The notes under the pieces: generated by a model
The model's database searches: none
Told to the model about the DNA's origin: nothing
The model's input: only the letters and a program-made list of their open reading frames with translations
Shown here: positions 7,205 to 17,702 of the stretch, in pieces
How positions within the stretch are numbered: position 1 is the stretch's first letter
Layout: each line of letters begins with the position of its first letter
Position numbers and translations under genes: made by a program
Assembly (NCBI RefSeq): GCF_947501785.1
Contig: NZ_CANMXB010000001.1
Coordinates: forward strand, 558,001 to 622,000
Length of the DNA stretch: 64,000 bases
From: an uncultured Litoreibacter sp.
GTDB taxonomy: Bacteria; Pseudomonadota; Alphaproteobacteria; Rhodobacterales; Rhodobacteraceae
Direction: 5' to 3'

Positions 7205-10142
7205 GGACACGCTCCCCCTCTGGGTCAACAAAATGGGCGGAGACGATTTCAACCGCTACCGTCAGGTCTGTCACTGGGGAGACAAGGCGCATTTTCTCGC
7301 CCAGCCGGTTGCCCCCGTCTTTCAGGAAGCCCAACCCGATCATGCTGTTGAGCGTAGGCGAGAAGGCGGCGGAAGTGACGTAGCCTTGATCATGCTTTGC
7401 ATCAACCGGCCCGTCCGCGTTCATCAGGTGGCCACCTGCTGTGATCCTTTTCGATGGATCAACTGGCTTGATGCCGACCTGTTTCAACGCGTCGTCTTCA
7501 TTAAGCCCAGAGCGTTCCGACAGTTTCGAGCCGATGCTGTCTTTGGCCTTGCTGACCATCCGTCCCATGCCGAGGTTGTTCGCGGTCGTGGTTCCGTTCA
7601 GCTCGTTGCCCGCCGCATGGCCTTTCTCGATGCGCATCACGCCAAGCGCTTCCGTGCCGTATGGTACAACATCGAATTCCTTGCCTTCCTGCATCAGCTT
7701 GCGCATCAGCGCGTCGCCGTAGCGGGAGGGGACCGCGATCTCAAAAGCCAACTCGCCGGAGAAAGAGATGCGGAACAGTCGTGCGCGAAGTCCACCGCAG
7801 ACGGTGATGTTACCGCAAGCCATGAAGGGGAAGGCGTCGTTGGAGATGTCGAACTCTGGATCGACGATCTTTTGCAGCAGTTTGCGGGAATTAGGCCCGG
7901 CAACCGCATATTGCGCCCAGGCTTCCGTAGTAGAGATCAATTGCACATCCATGTCCGGGAACAGGCATTGGCGGACGAATTCCATATGTTGGTAGACTTT
8001 GGCCGCATTCGCTGTGGTGGTGGTGACGACGAAATGATCCTCTGCCAAGCGCCCGGCTGTCCCGTCATCCATGGCGATCCCGTCTTCGCGAAGCATGAGG
8101 CCATATCGGGTTTTTCCGACCGCAAGTTTTGCGAAGCCGTTGCAATAGACTTTGTTCAGGAACGTTGCCGCATCTGTCCCTTGCACGTCGATCTTGCCGA
8201 GCGTGGTACAATCGCAGACGCCGACAGAATTGCGGGTAGCTTTGACCTCTCGGTCAACGCTTTCGCGCCAGTGCGTCTCGCCCTCTATCGGGAACCATTG
8301 CGCGCGCAACCAGTTTCCTACCTCCACGAACACCGCGCCGCGTTCCTTCGCCCAAAAATGGGAGGGGGTCAGGCGAGTGGGGTGGAATTCCATCCCCTTC
8401 ATGCGGCCAGCCATCACGCCGATGGCAGTGGGTGTATAAGGCGGGCGGAATATCGTGGTGCCGACTTCTGGGATGGCTTTGCCTGCAAGCTCGGCCATGA
8501 TGGCGAGGCCGCCCATGTTGGAGGTCTTGCCCTGATCCGTGGCCATGCCAAGTGTCGTGTAGCGTTTGAGGTGCTCGACGGAGCGGAAGCCTTCTTGGTG
8601 GCTGAGCTTAACGTCCTTGACGGTCACGTCGTTTTGCTGGTCCAGCCACGCGCGGGAGCAGCCTTCGACATACCAGAACGGGGTCTGCGTGACGGGCGCG
8701 TCTTCGGCGTGTGGCGCCTTGGCGGCCTTGCCTTTTAAGCCGAGCGCTTTTTTGGCGGCCGCCGCACCGGTTGTTAGGGCGGCGTGGGTGGACATATCGC
8801 CGTTAGCCGCACCCGCGACGGACATGCCGGGGGGTAGGGTGCCGCCGGGCACAAAAGCCGCAAGTGCTTCATTCCATTCTGGGCGGCCTCTTTGGTGGCA
8901 GGTCAGATGCACATTCGGGTTCCAGCCGCCCGACACACCGAGCGCGCCGCATTCAAGGGTGCGCATTGTACCGTCGGCCTGCTTGACCTCAGCGAAGGTC
9001 AGACCAAGACGACCCTTGGTGTCGACCACCTGCGCGCCGCGCAGGACGTGGTAATTCTCGTTCAATGGCGCATCTGCGCGGGTGTCGACCACGGCGGCGA
9101 TTTGCACGCCATGGGCGTGTAGGTCGGTTGCGGTTTTGTGGCCGTCATCATTGTTCGTGAAGATTGCGATGCGCTTGGCGGGCGTCGCAGCCCAGCGGTT
9201 GGCGTAGCTGCGGATCGCAGAAGCCAACATGATACCGGGGCGATCATTGTTTTCGAACGCAATCGGGCGCTCTGTGGCGCCGGCGCAAAGGATCGTTTTG
9301 GGCGCGTAGATACGCCACAGTATCTGGCGCGGCTTTCCAGCGTCGGGTGTGTGAAGGTGGTCTGAGACACGCTCCACCGCGCCGTAGATGCCGTGATCAA
9401 ACGCGCCGATGACCGTGGTGCGGGGCATCAGGCGGACATTGCGCATCGTTCCGAGTTCGGCGACAGCCTGCGCTGCCCAATCGGCGGCGGGTGCCTCGTC
9501 GATACGGAGGGTTTCGCTGTTCAAACGCCCACCCATGCGGAAATCTTCATCAGCAAGGATGACCTCCTTGCCTGCGCGTCCTGCGGTCAGGGCCGCCATC
9601 AAACCGGAGGGGCCTGCGCCGATAATCAACAGATCGCAATGGCGATACCCTTTGTCGTACACGTCCGGGTCGTCCTTCATCGACAGCGACCCGAGGCCAG
9701 CGGCTTTGCGAATGATGGGTTCGTAGAGCTTTTCCCAGAACGCGGCGGGCCACATAAAGGTTTTGTAGTAGAAACCAGCAGTTAGGAAGTTTGAGAAGCG
9801 GTCATTGATCGCCATGGCGTCGAACGCCAGCGACGGCCAACGGTTTTGGGATTTCGCCATGAGTCCGTTGTAGAGCTCTGCTGTTGTGGCGCGGGTGTTG
9901 GGTTCCTGCCGCGCGCCGCCGCGAAGTTCTACGATAGCGTTGGGTTCTTCTGAGCCCGCAGTCAGTGGGCCACGCGGGCGGTGGTATTTGAACGACCGCC
10001 CCATCAGGCGGACGTCGTTGGCAAGAAGGGCAGAGGCAAGCGTGTCGCCTTGGTGACCTTCATATTGTTTGCCGTCAAAGGTGAATTTCAGCGTGATATC
10101 GCGGTCGATCTGACCGCCTTGAAGCCGGTTTTTCTGGGTCAT
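7197..10142 (-). CDS. soxA: Sarcosine oxidase alpha subunit
   Basis: 981 residues, the usual size for the alpha subunit. An N-terminal [2Fe-2S]-like fold (about 15-100, with GHQGDTLASALLAN) precedes a NAD-binding Rossmann domain with GAGPSG (175-180), a central oxidoreductase region, and a C-terminal GcvT-like folate-binding domain (about 600-970; TRYGLMLREDGIAMDDGT). Known role: with beta it oxidises sarcosine to glycine, transferring the methyl carbon to tetrahydrofolate and producing hydrogen peroxide. It starts 4 bases inside the end of soxD (ATG 10142) and overlaps soxG, so soxBDAG is one coupled operon. Confidence 0.96.
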   Translation of the reverse strand: MTQKNRLQGGQIDRDITLKFTFDGKQYEGHQGDTLASALLANDVRLMGRSFKYHRPRGPLTAGSEEPNAIVELRGGARQEPNTRATTAELYNGLMAKSQNRWPSLAFDAMAINDRFSNFLTAGFYYKTFMWPAAFWEKLYEPIIRKAAGLGSLSMKDDPDVYDKGYRHCDLLIIGAGPSGLMAALTAGRAGKEVILADEDFRMGGRLNSETLRIDEAPAADWAAQAVAELGTMRNVRLMPRTTVIGAFDHGIYGAVERVSDHLHTPDAGKPRQILWRIYAPKTILCAGATERPIAFENNDRPGIMLASAIRSYANRWAATPAKRIAIFTNNDDGHKTATDLHAHGVQIAAVVDTRADAPLNENYHVLRGAQVVDTKGRLGLTFAEVKQADGTMRTLECGALGVSGGWNPNVHLTCHQRGRPEWNEALAAFVPGGTLPPGMSVAGAANGDMSTHAALTTGAAAAKKALGLKGKAAKAPHAEDAPVTQTPFWYVEGCSRAWLDQQNDVTVKDVKLSHQEGFRSVEHLKRYTTLGMATDQGKTSNMGGLAIMAELAGKAIPEVGTTIFRPPYTPTAIGVMAGRMKGMEFHPTRLTPSHFWAKERGAVFVEVGNWLRAQWFPIEGETHWRESVDREVKATRNSVGVCDCTTLGKIDVQGTDAATFLNKVYCNGFAKLAVGKTRYGLMLREDGIAMDDGTAGRLAEDHFVVTTTTANAAKVYQHMEFVRQCLFPDMDVQLISTTEAWAQYAVAGPNSRKLLQKIVDPEFDISNDAFPFMACGNITVCGGLRARLFRISFSGELAFEIAVPSRYGDALMRKLMQEGKEFDVVPYGTEALGVMRIEKGHAAGNELNGTTTANNLGMGRMVSKAKDSIGSKLSERSGLNEDDALKQVGIKPVDPSKRITAGGHLMNADGPVDAKHDQGYVTSAAFSPTLNSMIGLGFLKDGGNRLGEKMRLVSPVTDLTVAVEIVSAHFVDPEGERVRA

Positions 10143-10423
10143 TTGGAACGCCCCACTTTACGGGCCACATCGCGGGCGATTTCGACCTTGCTGATCTCAT
10201 GTGTCAACGTATTGCGTGTGACGACCAGCCAGGAGCGGTCGCCGCCTTCATGGAACCACAGCTCGCGATGCTGGCCTGCGGGATTGTCGCGCAGATAGGC
10301 ATAGTCATGCCAGTCTTGCGGGCTGGCGGTTTCAGGATCGGGGCGATCGATCAACGCGGCGTCACCAAGGTAGACGAACTCCGCGCTGTCGCGGGGGCCA
10401 AGAAGCGGATGGTCAATAATCAT
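10139..10423 (-). CDS. soxD: Sarcosine oxidase delta subunit, zinc cysteines missing
   Basis: 94 residues, between and overlapping soxB and soxA. Overall pattern is SoxD: IxHPLLGPRDSAEFVY at the start and LWFHEGGDRSW at 55-65. In characterised delta subunits zinc is held by three cysteines and one histidine (CPxCGPR near the N-terminus and H-x3-C later). Here the matching positions are H5, L8, H58 and D62, so all three cysteines are lost while the histidine stays. The subunit is not truncated and the reading frame is intact, which points to a zinc-free variant subfamily and not to decay. Confidence 0.92.
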   Translation of the reverse strand: MIIDHPLLGPRDSAEFVYLGDAALIDRPDPETASPQDWHDYAYLRDNPAGQHRELWFHEGGDRSWLVVTRNTLTHEISKVEIARDVARKVGRSK

Positions 10424-11673
10424 CAGTGCAAATTGGGCTGATTGCCCATCCCTTTTTCGTCGATCATGTGGCCTGTCTCGAACCGGTTGAATCGGTAGGC
10501 TGTCGCGGTCTCATGTGGGGCGTCACGCGCGAGCAAATGCGCGAAAGCGTAGCCGGAGGCGGGCGTCGCCTTAAAGCCGCCGTAACACCAGCCGCCGTTG
10601 AAGTAGAGCCCGTCAATATGGGTGCGGTCGATGATCGGTGAGCCGTCCATCGACATGTCCATGATGCCGCCCCACATACGCAACAGTCGTGCGCGGCCGA
10701 TCATCGGCATTATCGCCATGCCGCCTTCGCAGACGTCTTCGACCACGGGCAAGTTGCCGCGCTGCGCGTAGGAATTGTAGCCGTCGATATCGCCGCCGAA
10801 GACCAACCCGCCCTTATCGGATTGGGAGACGTAGAAATGACCCGCGCCGAAGGTGATGACCCCTGGCAGGACGGGCTTTAGACCTTCTGAGACAAATGCC
10901 TGCAGTACGTGGCTCTCGATTGGTAGGCGAATACCCGCTTTCGACAACAGGCGTCCGGACGACCCGGCTACTGCGCAACCGACTCGGTTTGCGCCTATGA
11001 AGCCTTTGGCCGTCTCAATGCCCAAGCATTTGCCGTTTTCGATCTTGAAGCCAGTGACTTCGCAGTTCTGGATAATGTCGACGCCGCGCGAGTCTGCTGA
11101 TCGCGCATACCCCCAAGCAACAGCATCATGGCGCACAGTGCCGCCGCGCCGCTGGGCAAGGCCGCCTTTGATGGGGAAGCGTGCATCGTCAAAATTGAGG
11201 AACGGATATTCCTTCTTAATCGCAGGCAGATCGAGATATTCCGCATCCGCCCCATTCAGCATCATTGCATTGCCACGCCGGATGAAGGCATCGCGTTGCG
11301 CATCGGAATGGATCAGGTTCATGATCCCGCGTTGAGAGATCATGGCGTTGTAATTCAGGTCCTGCTCCAGCCCCTCCCAAAGCTTGAGAGAGAATTCGTA
11401 GAATGGCTCGTTCCCGTCGAGCAGATAGTTGGAACGGATGATCGTCGTGTTACGCCCGACATTGCCGCCGCCGATCCAGCCTTTTTCGATCACGGCGACC
11501 TTTTTCTGGTCGAACACTTTCGCCAGATAATGTGCCGTTGCCAGCCCGTGGCCGCCGCCGCCAATGATTATGATGTCGTAATGCGCTTGCGGCTCGGGAT
11601 CGCGCCAAGCCGGTTTCCAGCCTTTGTGACCCGTCAGTGCCTCTTTGATAACCTTGAAACCGGAATAACGCAT
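10423..11673 (-). CDS. soxB: Sarcosine oxidase beta subunit
   Basis: 416 residues from ATG 11673, chosen because of the ribosome binding site GAGGGAG just ahead; the frame continues to a TTG at 11697. An N-terminal FAD-binding motif GGGGHG (38-43) and the DadA-type oxidoreductase fold are clear. RHDAVAWGYAR at 181-191 contains the histidine (H182) at the position of covalent FMN attachment in known beta subunits. This subunit binds sarcosine and FAD/FMN and performs the oxidation. First gene of soxBDAG; its stop overlaps soxD by TGATG. Confidence 0.96.
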   Translation of the reverse strand: MRYSGFKVIKEALTGHKGWKPAWRDPEPQAHYDIIIIGGGGHGLATAHYLAKVFDQKKVAVIEKGWIGGGNVGRNTTIIRSNYLLDGNEPFYEFSLKLWEGLEQDLNYNAMISQRGIMNLIHSDAQRDAFIRRGNAMMLNGADAEYLDLPAIKKEYPFLNFDDARFPIKGGLAQRRGGTVRHDAVAWGYARSADSRGVDIIQNCEVTGFKIENGKCLGIETAKGFIGANRVGCAVAGSSGRLLSKAGIRLPIESHVLQAFVSEGLKPVLPGVITFGAGHFYVSQSDKGGLVFGGDIDGYNSYAQRGNLPVVEDVCEGGMAIMPMIGRARLLRMWGGIMDMSMDGSPIIDRTHIDGLYFNGGWCYGGFKATPASGYAFAHLLARDAPHETATAYRFNRFETGHMIDEKGMGNQPNLH

Positions 11674-12917
<1,244 letters not shown>

Positions 12918-12943
12918 ACTTTTCGAAATTGGGTAACGACTTT

Positions 12944-12978
12944 CGCCCGCCCGAGGTTATGCTTCGGGCGGGCGTTTT
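12944..12978 (+). terminator. Rho-independent terminator/attenuator between proX and proV
   Basis: An 11-bp perfect stem, CGCCCGCCCGA (12944-12954) with TCGGGCGGGCG (12964-12974), a 9-base loop and a TTTT run. proV starts only 42 bases later with no obvious new promoter, so partial read-through is likely. Confidence 0.9.
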
Positions 12979-13019
12979 AAACGCCGATCATAGGAATCGG
13001 TGAGGGGAGAGCAAAAGAG

Positions 13020-14036
13020 ATGACCGCCGAAACCGTGATTTCCTGCAAGAATGTATGGAAAATCTTTGGGAACAATCCCGAGGCGTATCTATCGAAGATG
13101 CCAGAAGGGCATAGTTTCGACGACATTCGTGCCGACGGATACATCGCCGGGGTTAAAGACGTCTCCATCGAGGTGTCCCGGGGCGAGATGCTGGTCATCA
13201 TGGGCCTTTCAGGTTCCGGCAAGTCCACTTTGGTGCGTTGCTTCTCCCGCCTTCATGAAATTACTGGCGGCACGATCGAGGTTGAAGGGCAGGACATCAT
13301 GTCCCTGTCCGAGAAGGAACTGATTGAACTGCGCCGCAACAAAATGGGGATGGTTTTTCAATCTTTCGGGCTTTTGCCGCACCGGACCGTTCTGGACAAC
13401 GTGGCCTTCCCATTAGAGATGCGCGGCCAGGACAAACATGAACGCCGCGCCCGCGCCTTGGAAGTTGTGAAGCTGGTGGGGTTGGAAGGTCGCGAAGACT
13501 ATTTCCCGCGCGAGCTATCTGGTGGTCAACAACAGCGCGTGGGCATTGCCCGCAGCCTTGCGATTGAGCCTGACATTTGGTTTCTTGATGAGCCTTTCTC
13601 CGCACTTGATCCGCTGATCCGCCGCGAAATGCAGGACGAGTTCCTGCGGCTGCAAGAGCTTCTCGGGAAAACGATTGTTTTCATCACCCATGATTTTGAC
13701 GAGGCCCTGCGCCTCGCGGACCGGATCGCGATTATGAAAGACGGGGCGGTCGAACAGTGCGACACACCTGACCAAATCGTGCTGAATCCTGCAACCGAAT
13801 ATGTGCGCAAGTTTACCGAAGAAATCGACAAAGCCCGTGTGGTGCATGCGGGCGTGTTGGCGAAAGCTGACCTCAAAGCTTCCGGCGATCCGGTTGACGC
13901 CAAGGCTTCGGTACAAGAACTGGCGCGGCTGCTTGTGCAAGACAAACGCAAAACCATACCGGTGGCCCGCGATGGTGCCGTAATTGGCGGTCTGGACCGC
14001 GCTGAGGCGTTAGAAATTCTGCTGGAGGCTGGCTGA
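13020..14036 (+). CDS. proV: Glycine betaine/proline ABC transporter ATPase
   Basis: 338 residues. ProV/OpuAA-type ATPase: the typical N-terminal extension with a broken helix, Walker A GLSGSGKST (62-70), ABC signature LSGGQQQR near 165-172, Walker B IWFLDEPFSALD, and a C-terminal CBS-like region (about 290-335, PVARDGAVIGG). Family knowledge: CBS domains in OpuA sense ionic strength; here only a single short CBS-like unit is visible, so osmotic control is uncertain. The end overlaps the start of the permease by one base (TGATG at 14034-14038). Confidence 0.93.
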   Translation: MTAETVISCKNVWKIFGNNPEAYLSKMPEGHSFDDIRADGYIAGVKDVSIEVSRGEMLVIMGLSGSGKSTLVRCFSRLHEITGGTIEVEGQDIMSLSEKELIELRRNKMGMVFQSFGLLPHRTVLDNVAFPLEMRGQDKHERRARALEVVKLVGLEGREDYFPRELSGGQQQRVGIARSLAIEPDIWFLDEPFSALDPLIRREMQDEFLRLQELLGKTIVFITHDFDEALRLADRIAIMKDGAVEQCDTPDQIVLNPATEYVRKFTEEIDKARVVHAGVLAKADLKASGDPVDAKASVQELARLLVQDKRKTIPVARDGAVIGGLDRAEALEILLEAG

Positions 14037-16021
14037 TGGCAGATGCCACAGACCACTTGGAACTGCGTGAAAGGGGTGGCCTGACCCGAGTGCAAGTTGC
14101 GCAGTTGTTTGTTGGCATCGCGGTTGTGCTGACCGTCCTGCAATATGTCGGCCTTCTACCCGCCGCGTTGCACCGATTGCCGGAAGCGATGATCCCTAAC
14201 TTCGCGGCTTGGCTCGACGCCATATTCAATTTTGTCAAAGACGATTTGGGCTTGCTGGCGCTGACCCGTTTCCTGACCGAGGGGTTGCAATGGCTTCTTG
14301 ATGTCACAGCGAACTTGCTTTTTGGCAAGCGGCGCTGGCCCAATATCGGGCCAATCCCGTGGACCGCAGTCGCTGCCGTTGCCGGGGTCATTGGATACTA
14401 CCTCGGTGGCTGGCGGATGGCGCTTTTAGGGGCCGGCACATTCACATGGACCGCGCTGATTGGTCAGTGGAAGATCGCGATGGAGACGATGTCGGTGCTC
14501 GTTGTTGCCGCACCCCTTGCGTTCTTTATCGGGCTAACCCTCGGCATATTGGCGTGGAAGAAAGCTTGGCTTGATCGGGCTTTGAAGCCGATCCTGTCAG
14601 TGCTTCAGACACTGCCTTTCTTTACCTATCTGCTTCCCGCGGTGATCTTTTTCAAAGTGGGTCCCACAGCTGGTGCGGTTGCCACAACAATCTACGCCAT
14701 TCCGCCGATGATACTGATGACGACGCTTGGTTTGCAGAAGGTGTCGCCTGAGGTGGTCGAGGCGGGCAACATGAGCGGTTGCACCAAGTGGCAACTGCTG
14801 CGCCATGTGTATTTGCCATCCGCACGAACGGAAATACTGGTCGGCGTGAACCAAGTCATCATGCTGTGTCTGGCCATGGTGGTTTTGACTGCATTCATCG
14901 GGATGCCGGGGCTAGGTGCCAAATTGCTGGCGATGATGGGTAGCTTCAAGCTGGGCCGCTCCTTCGAGATAGGCGTCACGATTGTGCTGCTGGCGGTCAC
15001 ACTGGACCGCATGTCCAAGGCCTGGGTCGTCAAGCAGCCTGAGCATTTTGAGAAGGGGACCCGTTGGTGGAAACGCCATCTGATGCTGCTCATCGGGGTA
15101 GGGGCGGTCGTATTTTGCGTGTTGCTGTCGAAATTCGTTCCTGAGGCGCAAACGCTGGGCCGGACCCAGAACTTCAGCCAAGGCAAGGAACTGGACAACC
15201 TAATCAAGGCCTTTCTGAATATTGATGTCGTCAAGGCGACTACAGGATTTTTGCGTGCCTTTGTGAACGTGCAAATCCTGATTCCGTTCCGCAACTTCAT
15301 GCTGTCGATCCCGACACCGGCGTTTGTTCTGCTGATAACCGCTTTCGCGTTATGGCTTGGGGGCCGCAAACAAGGAATTTACGCTGCGGTCTTTTTTTCT
15401 CTCGTGGCCTTGTCGGGATGGTGGGACCGTTCTGTCATCACGCTCTATTCCGTTTTGTCAGCGGTAACGATCGCCGCGCTGCTGGGTATGCCTATCGCGA
15501 TAACAGCAGCCCGCAGCGAGAAGTGGTCGAAGCGGGTTCTTTTGGTATGCGACACGGCCCAAACTTTCCCCAGCTTTGTCTACCTCATCCCCGCCATCAT
15601 GCTGTTTGGGATCACTGACATTGCGGTGATCTTTTCCATCCTGATTTTTGCGATGGTGCCACTCGTCCGCTACACAATCGAGGGCCTACGCACTGTGCCC
15701 GCCGAGATGACAGAGGCAGCAGACATGGCTGGCGCGACGCGGATGCAGAAGCTGATGAAGGTGCAGTTGCCCCTGGCATTGCCAACGATGGCAGTTGGGT
15801 TCAATCAGGCAATCATGTTTGCTTTCTTCATGGTCATCATCGCAGCCTTTATCGGCACGCAGGATCTCGGCCAGGAACTTCAAAGGACATTGGCTGGCAC
15901 CGACATGGGCAAAAATTTCGTGCTTGGAATTTGCGTGTCACTGATGGCGTTGACCTTTGACTTGACGCTGCTGAAATGGGCCAATGATCGAAAGAGGTCT
16001 TTGGGCCTTGATCAACAATGA
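14036..16021 (+). CDS. proW: Double-length glycine betaine/proline ABC permease (two fused transport domains)
   Basis: 661 residues, about twice the length of a single ProW. Two binding-protein-dependent transport domains are present, each with its own EAA loop: EVVEAGNMSGCTKWQLLRHV at about 240-259 and EMTEAADMAGATRMQKLMKV at about 555-574. Each is embedded in a set of five to six hydrophobic helices, with extra helices at the N-terminus and between the halves. One polypeptide can therefore supply both membrane halves of the importer. It completes proXVW. Confidence 0.92.
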   Translation: MADATDHLELRERGGLTRVQVAQLFVGIAVVLTVLQYVGLLPAALHRLPEAMIPNFAAWLDAIFNFVKDDLGLLALTRFLTEGLQWLLDVTANLLFGKRRWPNIGPIPWTAVAAVAGVIGYYLGGWRMALLGAGTFTWTALIGQWKIAMETMSVLVVAAPLAFFIGLTLGILAWKKAWLDRALKPILSVLQTLPFFTYLLPAVIFFKVGPTAGAVATTIYAIPPMILMTTLGLQKVSPEVVEAGNMSGCTKWQLLRHVYLPSARTEILVGVNQVIMLCLAMVVLTAFIGMPGLGAKLLAMMGSFKLGRSFEIGVTIVLLAVTLDRMSKAWVVKQPEHFEKGTRWWKRHLMLLIGVGAVVFCVLLSKFVPEAQTLGRTQNFSQGKELDNLIKAFLNIDVVKATTGFLRAFVNVQILIPFRNFMLSIPTPAFVLLITAFALWLGGRKQGIYAAVFFSLVALSGWWDRSVITLYSVLSAVTIAALLGMPIAITAARSEKWSKRVLLVCDTAQTFPSFVYLIPAIMLFGITDIAVIFSILIFAMVPLVRYTIEGLRTVPAEMTEAADMAGATRMQKLMKVQLPLALPTMAVGFNQAIMFAFFMVIIAAFIGTQDLGQELQRTLAGTDMGKNFVLGICVSLMALTFDLTLLKWANDRKRSLGLDQQ

Positions 16022-16294
16022 CCTTGAGTTGTTGGGTTATCTCTAGAGGGCACTAGCAGGCTTTTGATTGCTTGGAACAGTCCAGAGGAGCACAGGGCGT
16101 TCTGTGCGCTGTTTGAGAACGCCAACCACAAAAGCAAGAGGCCACACCCCGAAAGATGCAATAAAACGTCGCTTCGTCCGCATTGAGCCCAGACCTCACA
16201 AAATGGCGTATGGCAGCAAATGTCAGCTTCAAAGTCGTCAGATAGAATTGGATGTCATATAGTTGATGTGCGATCCGTCTCGGAGGTGGTCGAT
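16022..16294. other. Gene-poor spacer between proW and the glutathione transferase
   Basis: 273 bases. Short open frames exist on both strands but none has a ribosome binding site together with a recognisable product. Composition is closer to 50% GC than the neighbours, as in decayed sequence. Nothing else seen. Confidence 0.4.
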
Positions 16295-16912
16295 ATGAGC
16301 GACATCGTTCTTTATGCGTCCAAAGCGTCACGTTCACTGGCCGGGTACTGGATGTTAGAGGAGCTTGGCATTCCGTATCAAGTTGTCGACGTTGATCTTC
16401 GAGAGCGGAAAAACCTGGAGCCGGAATTTCTAAAGATAAATCCTTCGGGCCGCGTGCCCGTTGTCTCAGTTGACGGCGTAGTTACCAGCGAACGGCCAGC
16501 GATTTGCGCTCTTCTGGCAGATCGGTTTGGGTACGGCTCCTTGGCACCAGAAATCGGGTGCAAAGATCGAGGCCCCTATCTCAAATGGTTGGTCTATTCT
16601 ACAGCCGTTATTGATCCAGCAATTGCGGTGCGCGCTTCGAACCTAGACGAGCCCCTTCAACAAACAACTTGGGACACTGCGCAGGACGTGGTCGATATTC
16701 TCAGTCAAACGCTGGTTGGGCAATCCTGGTTGCTGGGGGATCGGTTTACAGCTGCGGATGTCGCTGTCGGGTCGGTCATTTCAATGGCGCGTTTCAACAA
16801 CTTGCTTCCTGAAAGCGAAGCACTGAACGAATATTGTAAGAGATTGAAAGGGCGAGCGGCGTTTCAACAGGCTGAGCGACTGACTTGGCCCCCAGAACTC
16901 TTCACGCCCTAA
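16295..16912 (+). CDS. Glutathione S-transferase family protein
   Basis: 205 residues from ATG 16295, preceded by GGAGGT at 16280-16285; the frame is open further upstream without a better start. The thioredoxin-like N-terminal domain (IVLYASKASRSLAGYWML; INPSGRVPVV; the SERPAICALLADRF region where the usual E-S pair is ER) and the all-alpha C-terminal domain (WLLGDRFTAADVAVGSVI) are both recognisable. Substrate unknown. The gene stands alone between two sparse stretches and has lower GC than its neighbours, so lateral acquisition is possible. Confidence 0.88.
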   Translation: MSDIVLYASKASRSLAGYWMLEELGIPYQVVDVDLRERKNLEPEFLKINPSGRVPVVSVDGVVTSERPAICALLADRFGYGSLAPEIGCKDRGPYLKWLVYSTAVIDPAIAVRASNLDEPLQQTTWDTAQDVVDILSQTLVGQSWLLGDRFTAADVAVGSVISMARFNNLLPESEALNEYCKRLKGRAAFQQAERLTWPPELFTP

Positions 16913-17206
16913 GCTGAGGTAGGGCCCAATATCGTCAGCGGCCGCCTCGTGCGCGTAGCCGACTTAGAGTAGCCCGTCAAACTCCTATAGGCAGCGAACG
17001 ACTGATCAGAAAAATCTCGATCGCGAGGAGTGTGTTGCGCTTCGGTTACGAAATCGCATCGTTGTAGGTGTCGTGGGGTATTTTATGTGGTATGTTTCTA
17101 AGTACTGGCGTGATTAGTGAATAACTTCAATGGTATGCTGCTCCTGGTAAGGAAGACTGTCTGTCCGCCACCACCTCAGTAGAATTCCATTGTGCTTGCA
17201 TGACAT
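16913..17206. other. Sparse intergenic stretch after the glutathione transferase gene
   Basis: 294 bases between convergent genes. No gene, convincing terminator or repeat found. The bases at about 17155-17177 (GACTGTCTGTCCGCCACC) resemble a tRNA 3' end but no tRNA body precedes them. Confidence 0.4.
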
Positions 17207-17701
17207 TCAGTGGCTATGCGGCTCGTCATACAGTGCGCCATGGATCGCGAATTGATCAAGGCCCGCGTCGCGCGGCTCGATCATGCGGAAGCTTTCCTTG
17301 ACGCCGGTTTCTGTCAGTTCCCGCGTCACCGTGAGGAGGGTGTTGGGGTCTTGCCCGTCACACAGCTCGGCCATGTGGCGCAGTTCGTCCTTGGCAACCT
17401 GAGATGCCGCAGCCACAGAGGGCGCGCCATACATTTGGACAAAGTGCTGCGCCAAAGCCAATTTAAGCGCGTCAAACTCGGCTTGTTCAACTTGTGTCGC
17501 CGCCACGAAGGTCACCCGCCCGAAGGTTTCGACGCCCAGCCAGCCGTTAGAGAAAGCTTGCCGCGCCTTGCCCGTCAGATCGGCTTGCGACCAGTTGGAA
17601 AACTCAAAGCCGCCCGAGATGCACCATTCGCCCGTGCGGGCAGGCGAATGGAACACGTTCATGTCGCTTTCGTCGAAATGGATTGCGCGCGCGAGCATCA
17701 T
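17207..17701 (-). CDS. DUF6505 family protein
   Basis: 164 residues. Two adjacent ATG codons (17701 and 17698) are possible starts; the ribosome binding site GGAGGG lies within the end of the preceding ligase-like gene. The N-terminus MLARAIHFDESDMNVF and the central FSNGWLGVETFGRVTFVAAT are typical of a conserved family found next to the ligase-like gene in Rhodobacteraceae. Soluble, no signal peptide; function unknown. It is the last gene of a five-gene minus-strand group with apbC. Confidence 0.75.
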   Translation of the reverse strand: MMLARAIHFDESDMNVFHSPARTGEWCISGGFEFSNWSQADLTGKARQAFSNGWLGVETFGRVTFVAATQVEQAEFDALKLALAQHFVQMYGAPSVAAASQVAKDELRHMAELCDGQDPNTLLTVTRELTETGVKESFRMIEPRDAGLDQFAIHGALYDEPHSH

Positions 17702-17702
17702 G

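Noticed and set aside
7119-8738. 539-residue open frame on the plus strand
   Set aside because: It lies wholly opposite soxA, has no ribosome site or recognisable domain, and is explained by high-GC codon use on the other strand.
17155-17177. tRNA-like 3' end (GTCCGCCACC)
   Set aside because: No T-arm or acceptor partner upstream, no integrase or direct repeat; not a tRNA gene or clear attachment site.
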